The translations under genes were made by a program, and so were the position numbers. The notes under the pieces were generated by a model. It had not been told where the DNA came from and searched no databases. It saw nothing but the letters and a program-made list of their open reading frames with translations. A stretch of DNA of 64,000 nucleotides, taken from the NCBI RefSeq assembly GCF_003046295.1, contig NZ_PZZN01000002.1, forward strand, positions 62,001 through 126,000, given 5' to 3'. Shown one piece after another: positions 57,153 to 64,000 of the stretch. The stretch comes from Sphingomonas aerolata (GTDB lineage Bacteria; Pseudomonadota; Alphaproteobacteria; Sphingomonadales; Sphingomonadaceae). Position 1 is the stretch's first letter; each line of letters starts with the position of its first letter.

Positions 57153-58070
57153 ATGCATAAATCCATCATCGTCGGCATCCTGCTTGCCGGTGCATCGCTG
57201 CCCGTCGCGGCATCCGCGCAGTCGAACGTCGAAGGTCGTGTCGGCAAGCTCGAAAGCGAGATGCGCGCGGTCCAGCGCAAGGTGTTCCCGGGCGGGGCAG
57301 GGCAGCTGCTGCAGCCCGAGGTGACGGGTCCGCAGACGACTGCAGGCCCCGGTCCTGGCACGCCCGCCACCAGCGCGGTCGCCGATCTGGCGCAGCGCGT
57401 GACCTCGCTCGAACAGCAGATTGCGTCGATGACCGGGCAGGTCGAGCAGACCGAGTACAAGATCCGCCAGCTGCAGGAGCAGTTCGACGCGTATCGGCGC
57501 GCGACCGACGACCGGATGAAGCTGATCGAGACGGCCCGGACGAACAGTGCGCCCGGTGCAGCCGGAACGGCCGTCGAGGGCACGGGTGGTCCGGACGAGG
57601 ACGCTGGGCCGCCGGCGCGGCCATCGGGGGCCACCGCCGCCGCGCGGCCAGCAAACGCGGTCGAGAAGCCGTCGACCGGCAATCCGGCCGAGGACGAGTA
57701 TCTCTACGGCTATCGGCTGTGGGCGGCCAAGAGCTATGCCGAGGCGCAGACGCAGCTGAAGAAGGTGGTTGCGACCTATCCGAAGGACCGGCGTGCGAGC
57801 TATGCGCAGAATCTGCTTGGCCGCGCCTATCTCGACGAGGGCAAGCCGAGCCTCGCGTCGATGGCGTTCTACGACAATTACAAGAAGATGCCCGATGGTG
57901 AGCGGGCGTCCGAAAGCCTCTATTATCTCGGCCAGTCGCTGACGAAGCTGAACAAGTCCGCGGATGCGTGCAAGGTGTATGACGAGCTCAACGACGTTTA
58001 TGGCGCCAAGCTCTCACGCGACATGACCGCCAAGGTCGCTGCCGGACGCGCCGCCGCCAAATGCAAGTAA
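57153..58070 (+). CDS. cpoB: Cell division coordinator CpoB/YbgF-like protein
   Basis: 305 residues: signal peptide (MHKSIIVGILLAGASLPVAASA), an N-terminal coiled coil (residues about 30-125, including TSLEQQIASMTGQVEQTEYKIRQLQEQFDAY), a Gly/Pro-rich linker, and a C-terminal TPR domain (EDEYLYGYRLWAAKSYAEAQ, NLLGRAYLDEGKPSLASMAFYDNYKKMP). CpoB trimerises through the coiled coil and coordinates peptidoglycan synthesis with outer-membrane constriction. Usually the last gene of the tol-pal cluster; here the tol and pal genes are absent from the window. Followed 31 nt later by tilS. Confidence 0.9.
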   Translation: MHKSIIVGILLAGASLPVAASAQSNVEGRVGKLESEMRAVQRKVFPGGAGQLLQPEVTGPQTTAGPGPGTPATSAVADLAQRVTSLEQQIASMTGQVEQTEYKIRQLQEQFDAYRRATDDRMKLIETARTNSAPGAAGTAVEGTGGPDEDAGPPARPSGATAAARPANAVEKPSTGNPAEDEYLYGYRLWAAKSYAEAQTQLKKVVATYPKDRRASYAQNLLGRAYLDEGKPSLASMAFYDNYKKMPDGERASESLYYLGQSLTKLNKSADACKVYDELNDVYGAKLSRDMTAKVAAGRAAAKCK

Positions 58071-58101
58071 GCGTGCATCGCGGCGTGTGGTGGCCGGCAG
58101 G

Positions 58102-59121
58102 ATGAGCGATCCTGTCCTCACCGAGGAGGCCCAGCGTTTTGCAGCGGAGGTCGCAAGGCTTGGCGCGGGGCTGACATCGCCCGTGCTCGCGGTGTCGGGC
58201 GGACCCGACAGCATGGCGATGTTGACGCTTGCGCAGGAATCGCTCGGGACCGGTTTCACCGTGGCCAGCGTCGATCATCGTCTGCGCCCCGAAGCCGCGG
58301 GCGAATCGGCGATGGTGGCGGCGCATTGCGCGACGTTCGGCATCCGCCACGCGACGCTGGCGCCGACCGAGCCGATCACCGGGGCGAGCATCCAGGCGCA
58401 GGCGCGCACTGTCCGCTATGCGCTGCTCGCGGACCATGCGCGCGCGATCGGTGCGGGATGCGTGCTGACCGCGCACCATGCCGACGATCAGGCCGAGACG
58501 TTCCTGATGCGCGCCGCGCGCGGATCGGGACTGGCGGGGCTGGCAGGCGTGCGCGCCCGGACCGAGGTCGCTGGCATCCCCGTCATCCGGCCGCTGCTCG
58601 ACTGGCGCCGGGCGGAGCTTCGCGCGATCGTCCGCAGGGCCGAGGTGCCGTTCTTCGACGACCCGTCGAACCACGATGATCGGCATGACCGCACGCGGTT
58701 TCGTCGGCTGCTCGGCGCGAACGAATGGCTCGGCACCCCCAATCTGGCGCGCGCAGCTGCGGCACTGGCGGAGGCGGATGCCGATGTTCGCGCGGCGGTC
58801 GAATGGCTCTGGGCCGACCGTGCGAAGGTCGCGGCGGGCGAGGTCCGGCTGACCGTCGGCGACGTGCCGCGCGAGTTGTTGCGCCGCATGGTCCGGCGCG
58901 CGATCGGCGTGGTGCGCGACGCGGTGACGGAGGCCGCACGCAACGATGCCGGGCAGGACACGGACGCCACGATCGAGGGCGACTGGAGCGCGGCGGTCAA
59001 TATCGAACGGCTGCTCGATGCGTTGATCGCGGGCAAGCGCGCGACTCAGGCGGGGGTGATCGCATCGCCCCGCGCGGGCGTCTGGCGCTTCCGCCCCGCG
59101 CCGCCGCGTCGCTCGGTGTAG
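58102..59121 (+). CDS. tilS: tRNA(Ile)-lysidine synthase TilS
   Basis: 339 residues from ATG 58102 (a GTG five codons earlier is also possible). ATP pyrophosphatase with the PP-loop SGGPDS (residues 32-37); it attaches lysine to C34 of the AUA-reading tRNA. Other signatures: [49 protein letters not shown] and [13 protein letters not shown]. The conserved C-terminal domain of longer TilS proteins is short here. It lies between cpoB and ftsH, a common alphaproteobacterial order. Confidence 0.93.
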   Translation: MSDPVLTEEAQRFAAEVARLGAGLTSPVLAVSGGPDSMAMLTLAQESLGTGFTVASVDHRLRPEAAGESAMVAAHCATFGIRHATLAPTEPITGASIQAQARTVRYALLADHARAIGAGCVLTAHHADDQAETFLMRAARGSGLAGLAGVRARTEVAGIPVIRPLLDWRRAELRAIVRRAEVPFFDDPSNHDDRHDRTRFRRLLGANEWLGTPNLARAAAALAEADADVRAAVEWLWADRAKVAAGEVRLTVGDVPRELLRRMVRRAIGVVRDAVTEAARNDAGQDTDATIEGDWSAAVNIERLLDALIAGKRATQAGVIASPRAGVWRFRPAPPRRSV

Positions 59122-59171
59122 ATTCGTCCCGCGCGGACACATTGATTGCTGCCAAGTCGCGGCTTGTTCCA

Positions 59172-59199
59172 TTGCCATTAACCTGCGCGCGCTTATCTT
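59172..59199 (+). promoter_or_regulatory. Candidate promoter for ftsH
   Basis: TTGCCA, 16-nt spacer, TATCTT, ending 26 nt before the ftsH ATG in the short gap after tilS. The -10 can also be read as CTTATCT, which fits the alphaproteobacterial sigma-32 -10 (CYTATNT), but the matching CTTG -35 is not at the right distance. Prediction only. Confidence 0.35.
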
Positions 59200-59225
59200 G
59201 TAGGTTCGAAAGGTATCCGGCACCC

Positions 59226-61205
59226 ATGAACGACAATGACAATCGAGGGGACAACCGCGGCAACAAGCCACAGGGCCCCGAAAATGGCAGCCCGTGGATG
59301 AAGAGCCTGCTCATTTGGGTAGGCATTCTCGTCGCGTTGGCGCTGTTCGTGACCATGTTCGACGGCCGCACCGCGACCTCGAGCGGCAACACGATCGCCT
59401 ATTCGGCGTTCCTCGACAAGGTCGACGAGGGCACCGTCAAGGACGTGAACATCTCGCGCGACATCATCTCGGGTACGTTGTCGAGCGGCGAGAAGTTCAA
59501 GGCCTATCCGATCCAGGACGCGACGCTGGTTCCCAAGCTGCGCGAAAAGGGCGTGGCGATCAGCGCAAAGCCTGAGGAAGGGCCGTCGATGCTCGCCCTG
59601 CTCCTCTATCAGTCGCTGCCGTTCCTGCTGTTCCTGGGCATCGCCTTCTTCGTCCTGAAGCAGATGCAGAAGAATTCCGGGTCGGGCGCGATGGGCTTCG
59701 GCAAGAGCCGCGCGAAGATGCTGACGCAGAAGGAAGGCAAGGTCACCTTTGCCGACGTCGCGGGCATCGACGAAGCGCGTGAGGAGCTGGAAGAAATCGT
59801 CGAGTTCCTGAAGGACCCGACCAAGTTCGCCCGCCTCGGCGGCAAGATCCCCAAGGGCGCGCTGCTGGTCGGCTCGCCCGGTACCGGCAAGACGCTGCTC
59901 GCCCGCGCGATCGCAGGCGAGGCGGGTGTACCGTTCTTCACAATCTCGGGCTCCGATTTCGTCGAGATGTTCGTCGGCGTCGGCGCGAGCCGCGTCCGCG
60001 ACATGTTCGAGCAGGCCAAGAAGTCCGCGCCGTGCATCGTCTTCATTGACGAAATCGATGCGGTCGGTCGTCATCGTGGCGCCGGTCTCGGTAATGGGAA
60101 TGACGAGCGCGAGCAGACGCTGAACCAGTTGTTGGTCGAGATGGACGGCTTCGAGGCCAACGAAGGCATCATCATCATCGCCGCGACCAATCGTCCCGAT
60201 GTGCTTGATCCTGCGTTGCTGCGTCCGGGCCGCTTCGATCGTCAGGTCGTTGTGCCGCGCCCGGATATCGAGGGCCGGATCAAGATCCTCGAAGTGCACA
60301 TGAAGAAGGTGCCACTGGCACCCGACGTCGACGCCCGCGTCATTGCGCGCGGTACGCCGGGCTTCTCGGGTGCCGATCTCGCCAACCTCGTCAACGAGGC
60401 GGCGCTGCACGCGGCACGCAAGGGCAAGCGCCTGGTGGCGATGGCCGAATTCGAGGAGGCCAAGGACAAGGTCATGATGGGCGCAGAGCGTCGCTCCATG
60501 GTCATGACCGACGACGAGAAGCGGATGACTGCCTATCACGAGGCCGGCCATGCCGTCGTCGCGATGCATGAGGCCGCGTCGGATCCGATCCACAAGGCGA
60601 CGATCATCCCGCGCGGTCGTGCGCTGGGCATGGTCATGCGTCTGCCCGAGCGTGACAGCTACAGCTATCACCGCGACAAGATGTACGCGAACCTCGCGGT
60701 GTCGATGGGCGGTCGCGTCGCCGAGGAGGTCATCTTCGGCTACGACAAGGTCTCGTCGGGCGCGAGCGGCGACATCCAGTACGCCACGGGTCTGGCACGC
60801 GACATGGTCACGCGCTGGGGTATGTCGGACAAGGTCGGCCCGCTCGAATATGGCGAGCCCGAGGGTGAATCGTTCCTCGGTTACTCGTCGAGCCGTCCGT
60901 CGCGCATGTCGAACCAGACCGCGCAGCTGATCGACGACGAGATCAAGCGGATCGTCGAAGGCGGTCTCGATCGTGCCAAGCAGGTGCTGAGCGATCATGT
61001 CGACCAGCTCCACACGGTTGCGGGCGCGCTGCTCGAATATGAGACACTGACCGGTGACGAGATCAAGCAGCTGATCGCGGGCGAAGATCTCGACCGGCCG
61101 GATCCGGGTGCGAAGGCGAGCCTCGTACCAAAGGCGGGGACGTCGATCCCCAAGACCCGGCGACCCAATGGGCCGTTCGGAACGCCCACCCCGCTAGGCG
61201 CCTGA
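59226..61205 (+). CDS. ftsH: ATP-dependent zinc metalloprotease FtsH
   Basis: 659 residues from ATG 59226 (GAAAGG upstream). Membrane-anchored AAA+ protease: hydrophilic start [14 protein letters not shown], helix [22 protein letters not shown], a periplasmic domain (about residues 50-125), a second helix, then the ATPase: Walker A GSPGTGKT (216-223), Walker [20 protein letters not shown] region [21 protein letters not shown]. The zinc protease motif is HEAGH (His438, Glu439, His442). It degrades unstable and membrane proteins and is essential in many bacteria. Last gene of the tilS-ftsH pair; the following gap carries a hairpin that spans the next start. Confidence 0.97.
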   Translation: MNDNDNRGDNRGNKPQGPENGSPWMKSLLIWVGILVALALFVTMFDGRTATSSGNTIAYSAFLDKVDEGTVKDVNISRDIISGTLSSGEKFKAYPIQDATLVPKLREKGVAISAKPEEGPSMLALLLYQSLPFLLFLGIAFFVLKQMQKNSGSGAMGFGKSRAKMLTQKEGKVTFADVAGIDEAREELEEIVEFLKDPTKFARLGGKIPKGALLVGSPGTGKTLLARAIAGEAGVPFFTISGSDFVEMFVGVGASRVRDMFEQAKKSAPCIVFIDEIDAVGRHRGAGLGNGNDEREQTLNQLLVEMDGFEANEGIIIIAATNRPDVLDPALLRPGRFDRQVVVPRPDIEGRIKILEVHMKKVPLAPDVDARVIARGTPGFSGADLANLVNEAALHAARKGKRLVAMAEFEEAKDKVMMGAERRSMVMTDDEKRMTAYHEAGHAVVAMHEAASDPIHKATIIPRGRALGMVMRLPERDSYSYHRDKMYANLAVSMGGRVAEEVIFGYDKVSSGASGDIQYATGLARDMVTRWGMSDKVGPLEYGEPEGESFLGYSSSRPSRMSNQTAQLIDDEIKRIVEGGLDRAKQVLSDHVDQLHTVAGALLEYETLTGDEIKQLIAGEDLDRPDPGAKASLVPKAGTSIPKTRRPNGPFGTPTPLGA

Positions 61206-61238
61206 TCCGGTTCAGCGGCTAGTCAGCTAAATGCCTCC

Positions 61239-61271
61239 ATGGGCGGTCTTTTCTTCGGAAAGGCCGCCCAT
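61239..61271 (+). promoter_or_regulatory. UUCG-capped hairpin covering the ribosome site and start of the next gene
   Basis: ATGGGCGG (61239-61246) pairs exactly with CCGCCCAT (61264-61271). Above it CUUUUC pairs with GAAAGG around one bulged U, closed by a C(UUCG)G tetraloop, about 14 base pairs in all. The right arm contains the ribosome site GGAAAGG and the first two bases of the ATG at 61270. It could act as a thermometer or switch, or as an ftsH terminator (although no T-run follows). Confidence 0.6.
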
Positions 61272-61647
61272 GTCGTATGTGCTTCCCAAGGCCGTGATTG
61301 CCGCGATGCTCGTGGGCGGGATGGCGATGCCCGCGTCCGCGGCGATGACCGTGGGGACGTTTCTCGCCCGCGCCAATGCTTTGCGTGATCAGGGGCCGAT
61401 GGCGCTGATGTCGCCCGATTTTCCCGCGCTGAAGGCCGAGGCGAAGGCCGCGACGACGCAGTTGAAGGCCGAGCGTGCGGCACGCGCCGCGGCCGGCAAG
61501 CCGCCGATCGCCTGCGTCCCCGAGGGGGAGTCGGTGGGGATCATGGACATGCTCGACGGCCTGTCGGACTTGCCGGCGAGTTATCAGAAGCGGCCGTTGA
61601 AGGACGGCTATGCGCGCGTGCTGGCAAACTTATACCCTTGTCGGTGA
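61270..61647 (+). CDS. Small secreted protein, possibly Rap1a/Tai-like
   Basis: 125 residues from ATG 61270: signal peptide (SYVLPKAVIAAMLVGGMAMPASA), then a helical domain TVGTFLARANALRDQGPMALMSPDFPALKAEAKAA, a charged Ala-rich stretch, and a C-terminal part with two cysteines, CVPEGESVGIMDML...ANLYPCR. The C-terminal pattern CxPEG followed by LANLYPC resembles Rap1a/Tai immunity-type domains, where two cysteines bridge, but the similarity is only by eye. The signal peptide and the two Cys suggest a periplasmic protein. Function unknown. The ribosome site AAAGG lies in the hairpin. An earlier ATG at 61231 is in frame but lies outside the hairpin logic and has no ribosome site. Confidence 0.75.
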   Translation: MSYVLPKAVIAAMLVGGMAMPASAAMTVGTFLARANALRDQGPMALMSPDFPALKAEAKAATTQLKAERAARAAAGKPPIACVPEGESVGIMDMLDGLSDLPASYQKRPLKDGYARVLANLYPCR

Positions 61648-61712
61648 TCGGGTAAGCCGGACGCGGGGAGGGGCTCGTCGAGGCGAAGCCGAGCAACCGC
61701 TGGCGGCCAGGT

Positions 61713-62798
61713 CTACTCCGTCAGGCCGTGCAGCAGGATCAGCACAACGAACGCAATCAGCACAGTGAACGCGAAGGTGAGCAGCGCGACGGTACGCCAG
61801 CCCGCGGAAACCTTGCCTAGCGTATAGGCACCACGGAGCTGCGCGAACATGTGGACGGGCGGGACGAGCAACGCCGCCATCACGATCCACCCGCTCGCCA
61901 GCCCCGCCATGCCGCCGAGCATCAGCGCGATCACCAGCAGCATCATGAACGCCAGCGAATAGGTCACGAAGACCGCGTGATCGTAGAGATGGTGCTTGCG
62001 GCGCCACAGGAACAGCAGCGCCATGAACGGCACCGAGAGCGGGATCAGTCCCCAGCTATATTTATACGCGCTCGACTGGAGTTTGTAGATCATCAGGCCG
62101 GGATTGGCGTTCGCCTTGGCGATGCCGTGGTCGAGCAGTGGCCAGCCGGTCTTCTTCACGTCGGTGAAGGTGAAGTCGTCCGTGTCGCGTCTGGTCGTGC
62201 CGCTTGCGCTCGTCAGCGCTCGGATGCTGCCGCGCAGGACGAGTGCCTGCGTATCGAGATCGGTGGTCGACTGACCCGTGCGCACCGCGATCGCGCGGTC
62301 CCGCTCGATGCGGGCAAGGTCGCCACGGGCCTCGTCCAGCCCGTGTGCGAGTTCGGCGCGGTTGCGCGTCGTGGGGGCGGCGATCTGCTCGGTTATCTCG
62401 CCACCGACCACGCCGATCGTCGCGAACATCAGGAAGACGGTGAACAGGAACAGCGCGAGCGGCGAGACGAACCGCGCGCGCTCGCCGTTGACGTAGCGCC
62501 GGGTGAGCGTGCCGGGATGCAGGACGAGCAGCGGCAGCGTGCGCCAGATCTTGCCCTCGAAATGGAACACGCCGTGCGCGATCTCATGCCCGATCGCGCC
62601 GAGTGACCGGTGGACATGCGCGGCCTGACCGCAGGCATGGCAGTGCGCGCCGATCAGCGCGGTGCCGCAATTGAGACAGAGCGCGCCCGGTGCATGCGTT
62701 CTGCCGATTGCGGTCGATTCGCCAGCACATCGTTCGAACGCGCGTCCGACCAATGCCCCCGTGGCGATGTCCGCCGCTGCCCCCATGTCCCCGTTCAT
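61713..62798 (-). CDS. DUF3667 family membrane protein with N-terminal zinc ribbon
   Basis: 361 residues from ATG 62798 (start not strongly supported; ATG 62786 is an alternative). A zinc-ribbon-like pair CLNCGTALIGAHCHACG (Cys41, 44, 53, 56) is followed by the DUF3667 core: GAIGHEIAHGVFHFEGKIWRTLPLLVLHPGTLTRRYVNGERARFVSPLALFLFTVFLMF. At the C-terminus come three or four membrane helices, with a roughly 100-residue soluble loop in between. Such proteins are common in Bacteroidetes and Sphingomonadales and have no known function. It lies between the secreted-protein gene (convergent, 65 nt) and proA (divergent, 62 nt). Confidence 0.87.
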   Translation of the reverse strand: MNGDMGAAADIATGALVGRAFERCAGESTAIGRTHAPGALCLNCGTALIGAHCHACGQAAHVHRSLGAIGHEIAHGVFHFEGKIWRTLPLLVLHPGTLTRRYVNGERARFVSPLALFLFTVFLMFATIGVVGGEITEQIAAPTTRNRAELAHGLDEARGDLARIERDRAIAVRTGQSTTDLDTQALVLRGSIRALTSASGTTRRDTDDFTFTDVKKTGWPLLDHGIAKANANPGLMIYKLQSSAYKYSWGLIPLSVPFMALLFLWRRKHHLYDHAVFVTYSLAFMMLLVIALMLGGMAGLASGWIVMAALLVPPVHMFAQLRGAYTLGKVSAGWRTVALLTFAFTVLIAFVVLILLHGLTE

Positions 62799-62860
62799 AA
62801 CGCAAGCGTAACGCAGCCCGGGCGTTGGCGCGAGTCGGTTTGGCGTGATAGTCGGATGGC

Positions 62861-64000
62861 ATGACCGACCTTCCCGGCGCCGAGACGCACCCCGCAACCC
62901 TGATCGCCGACATGGGCGCGCGCGCGCGCGTCGCATCAGGCGTCCTCGCGGCGCTGCCGACTCCGCGCAAGGCGGCAGCGCTGGTGTCTGCGGCGGCAGC
63001 GCTGCGCGACGCGGCGGCGACGATCGAGGCGGCGAACCGCGAGGATATGGCGCGCGCGGCCGCCGCGGGGCTGTCGGGGGCGCTGCTCGATCGGTTGCGG
63101 CTCGATCCCGGGCGGATCGCGGCGATGGCGGACGGCGTCGCCGCGGTCGCCGCGCTGGCCGATCCGGTCGGCCAGATCATGGATTCGCGCGCACGTCCCA
63201 ATGGCCTCGTCCTGAGCCGGGTCCGCGTACCGATCGGCGTGATCGGGATCATCTATGAAAGCCGGCCGAACGTGACCGCCGACGCCGCCGCGTTGTGCGT
63301 GATGGCGGGCAATGCCGCGATCCTGCGCGGCGGATCGGAAGCCGTCGCGAGCAATCGCGCGATTCACGCCGCCCTGATCGAAGGCCTCGCCGCGGGCGGG
63401 GTCCCCGCGGATGCGGTGCAGCTGGTCCCGACCACCGACCGCGCGGCAGTCGGCGCGATGCTTAAGGCAGTCGGCGCGATCGACCTGATCATTCCGCGCG
63501 GTGGCAAGAGCCTGGTCGCGCGTGTCCAGGCCGAGGCGCGCGTGCCGGTGCTCGCGCATCTCGACGGGATCAATCATGTCTATGTCGATGCATCCGCCGA
63601 TCCCGCGATGGCGGCGGCGGTGGTGGTCGATGCGAAGATGCGCCGGACCGGCATTTGCGGCGCGATGGAAACGCTGCTGATCGACCGCGATTATGCGGCG
63701 GCGGCGGTGCTGATCGAGCGGCTGGCGGCGACGGGATGCGTCGTGCGTGGTGATCCGGACGCCTGTAAGCTGGTGCCCGAAATCGCGGCGGCGGACGCGG
63801 CGGACTGGGATACCGAATATCTCGACGCGATCGCCGCGGTCGCGATCGTCGACGGGCTGGACGGCGCGGTCGCACATATCGCGCGGCACGGGTCGCACCA
63901 TACCGATTCGATCGTCGCGGCGGATGTGGACGTCGCCGAGCGGTTTCTCGCGCAGGTCGACAGCGCGATCGTGCTGTGGAACGCCTCGACCCAGTTTGCC
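62861..64000 (+). CDS. proA: Glutamate-5-semialdehyde dehydrogenase (gamma-glutamyl phosphate reductase), 3' end off the window
   Basis: 380 residues visible from ATG 62861; the frame is still open at the right edge, and roughly 40 residues of a normal-length ProA are missing. It reduces gamma-glutamyl phosphate to glutamate semialdehyde with NADPH in proline synthesis. Landmarks: VPIGVIGIIYESRPNVTADAAALCVMAGNAAILRGGSEA, LIIPRGGKSLVARVQ, VPVLAHLDGINHVYVD and the catalytic Cys266 in RRTGICGAMETLL, then YLDAIAAVAIVDGLDGAVAHI. Short open frames reported inside it in other frames are shadows. Divergent from DUF3667. Confidence 0.96.
   Translation, partial: MTDLPGAETHPATLIADMGARARVASGVLAALPTPRKAAALVSAAAALRDAAATIEAANREDMARAAAAGLSGALLDRLRLDPGRIAAMADGVAAVAALADPVGQIMDSRARPNGLVLSRVRVPIGVIGIIYESRPNVTADAAALCVMAGNAAILRGGSEAVASNRAIHAALIEGLAAGGVPADAVQLVPTTDRAAVGAMLKAVGAIDLIIPRGGKSLVARVQAEARVPVLAHLDGINHVYVDASADPAMAAAVVVDAKMRRTGICGAMETLLIDRDYAAAAVLIERLAATGCVVRGDPDACKLVPEIAAADAADWDTEYLDAIAAVAIVDGLDGAVAHIARHGSHHTDSIVAADVDVAERFLAQVDSAIVLWNASTQFA

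Noticed and set aside
59163..59198. Sigma-32 promoter for ftsH (CTTG ... CTTATCT)
   Set aside because: The CTTG is 25 nt from the -10-like box, too far; only a weak sigma-70-like arrangement remains and is listed at low confidence.

Overview
The window is a high-GC, densely packed chromosomal segment from an alphaproteobacterium, most likely Sphingomonadales (Sphingomonas or a close relative). Three things point there: an RNase E with a large acidic insertion in its S1 domain, many families typical of that order (DUF1244, DUF2312, OPT transporter, bacteriophytochrome with heme oxygenase), and numerous short intergenic palindromes. This assignment is inferred from gene content; no rRNA gene is present. 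I saw no tRNA, rRNA, CRISPR array, transposase or phage gene.

Layout. 1-6.2 kb: the end of an exopolysaccharide sugar transferase, then the PEP-CTERM regulatory trio prsK-prsR-prsT (histidine kinase, sigma-54 activator, TPR protein). 6.3-12.8 kb: a DUF815 ATPase, a small secreted protein with its own terminator, an Uup-type ABC-F ATPase, a PepSY protein with a two-component system, and a luciferase-like oxidoreductase. 12.9-19.0 kb: a HAD phosphatase-dapD-CPBP protease run, an ABC exporter pair, and a DsbA-like/M48 protease pair (envelope quality control). 19.2-24 kb: rne and amiC, divergently arranged around a 555-nt gap. 24-30 kb: an OPT transporter bracketed by related palindromes, and a two-gene carbohydrate unit (GT4 fusion and GH130 phosphorylase). 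30-39 kb: queF, an FeS-type (6-4) photolyase, an alpha-hydroxy-acid oxidase, a hypoxanthine/uracil DNA glycosylase, an S9 peptidase, DUF808, adenosine deaminase and a bile-acid-symporter-like protein. 39-46 kb: a bacteriophytochrome kinase converging on pyk-cstA-ybdD-bphO. 46-49.7 kb: small conserved DUF proteins, a HerA-like ATPase and yebC. 49.9-61.2 kb: ruvC-ruvA, an intruding HxlR regulator/SDR pair, ruvB, ptsP, rodZ, cpoB, tilS and ftsH. 61.2-64 kb: a small secreted protein, a DUF3667 membrane protein, and proA running off the right edge.

Functional links. PrsK/PrsR probably control the exopolysaccharide and PEP-CTERM regulon that begins off the left edge. BphO supplies biliverdin to BphP, and its gene overlaps ybdD behind cstA and pyk, which puts a pyruvate/peptide transporter and pyruvate kinase on the same strand as chromophore synthesis. 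RuvABC, photolyase and the DNA glycosylase are DNA-repair functions. BepA-like M48/DsbA, AmiC, RodZ, CpoB and FtsH serve the envelope.

Most of the window is ordinary core genome. The best candidates for new biology are regulatory or architectural: a UUCG-capped hairpin that hides the start of the gene after ftsH, the palindrome families (two flanking the OPT gene), a nested palindrome between yebC and ruvC, the HxlR/SDR insertion splitting ruvA from ruvB, the GT4-GH130 unit, and the pyk-cstA-ybdD-bphO arrangement. I did not find a convincing wholly new multi-gene system.
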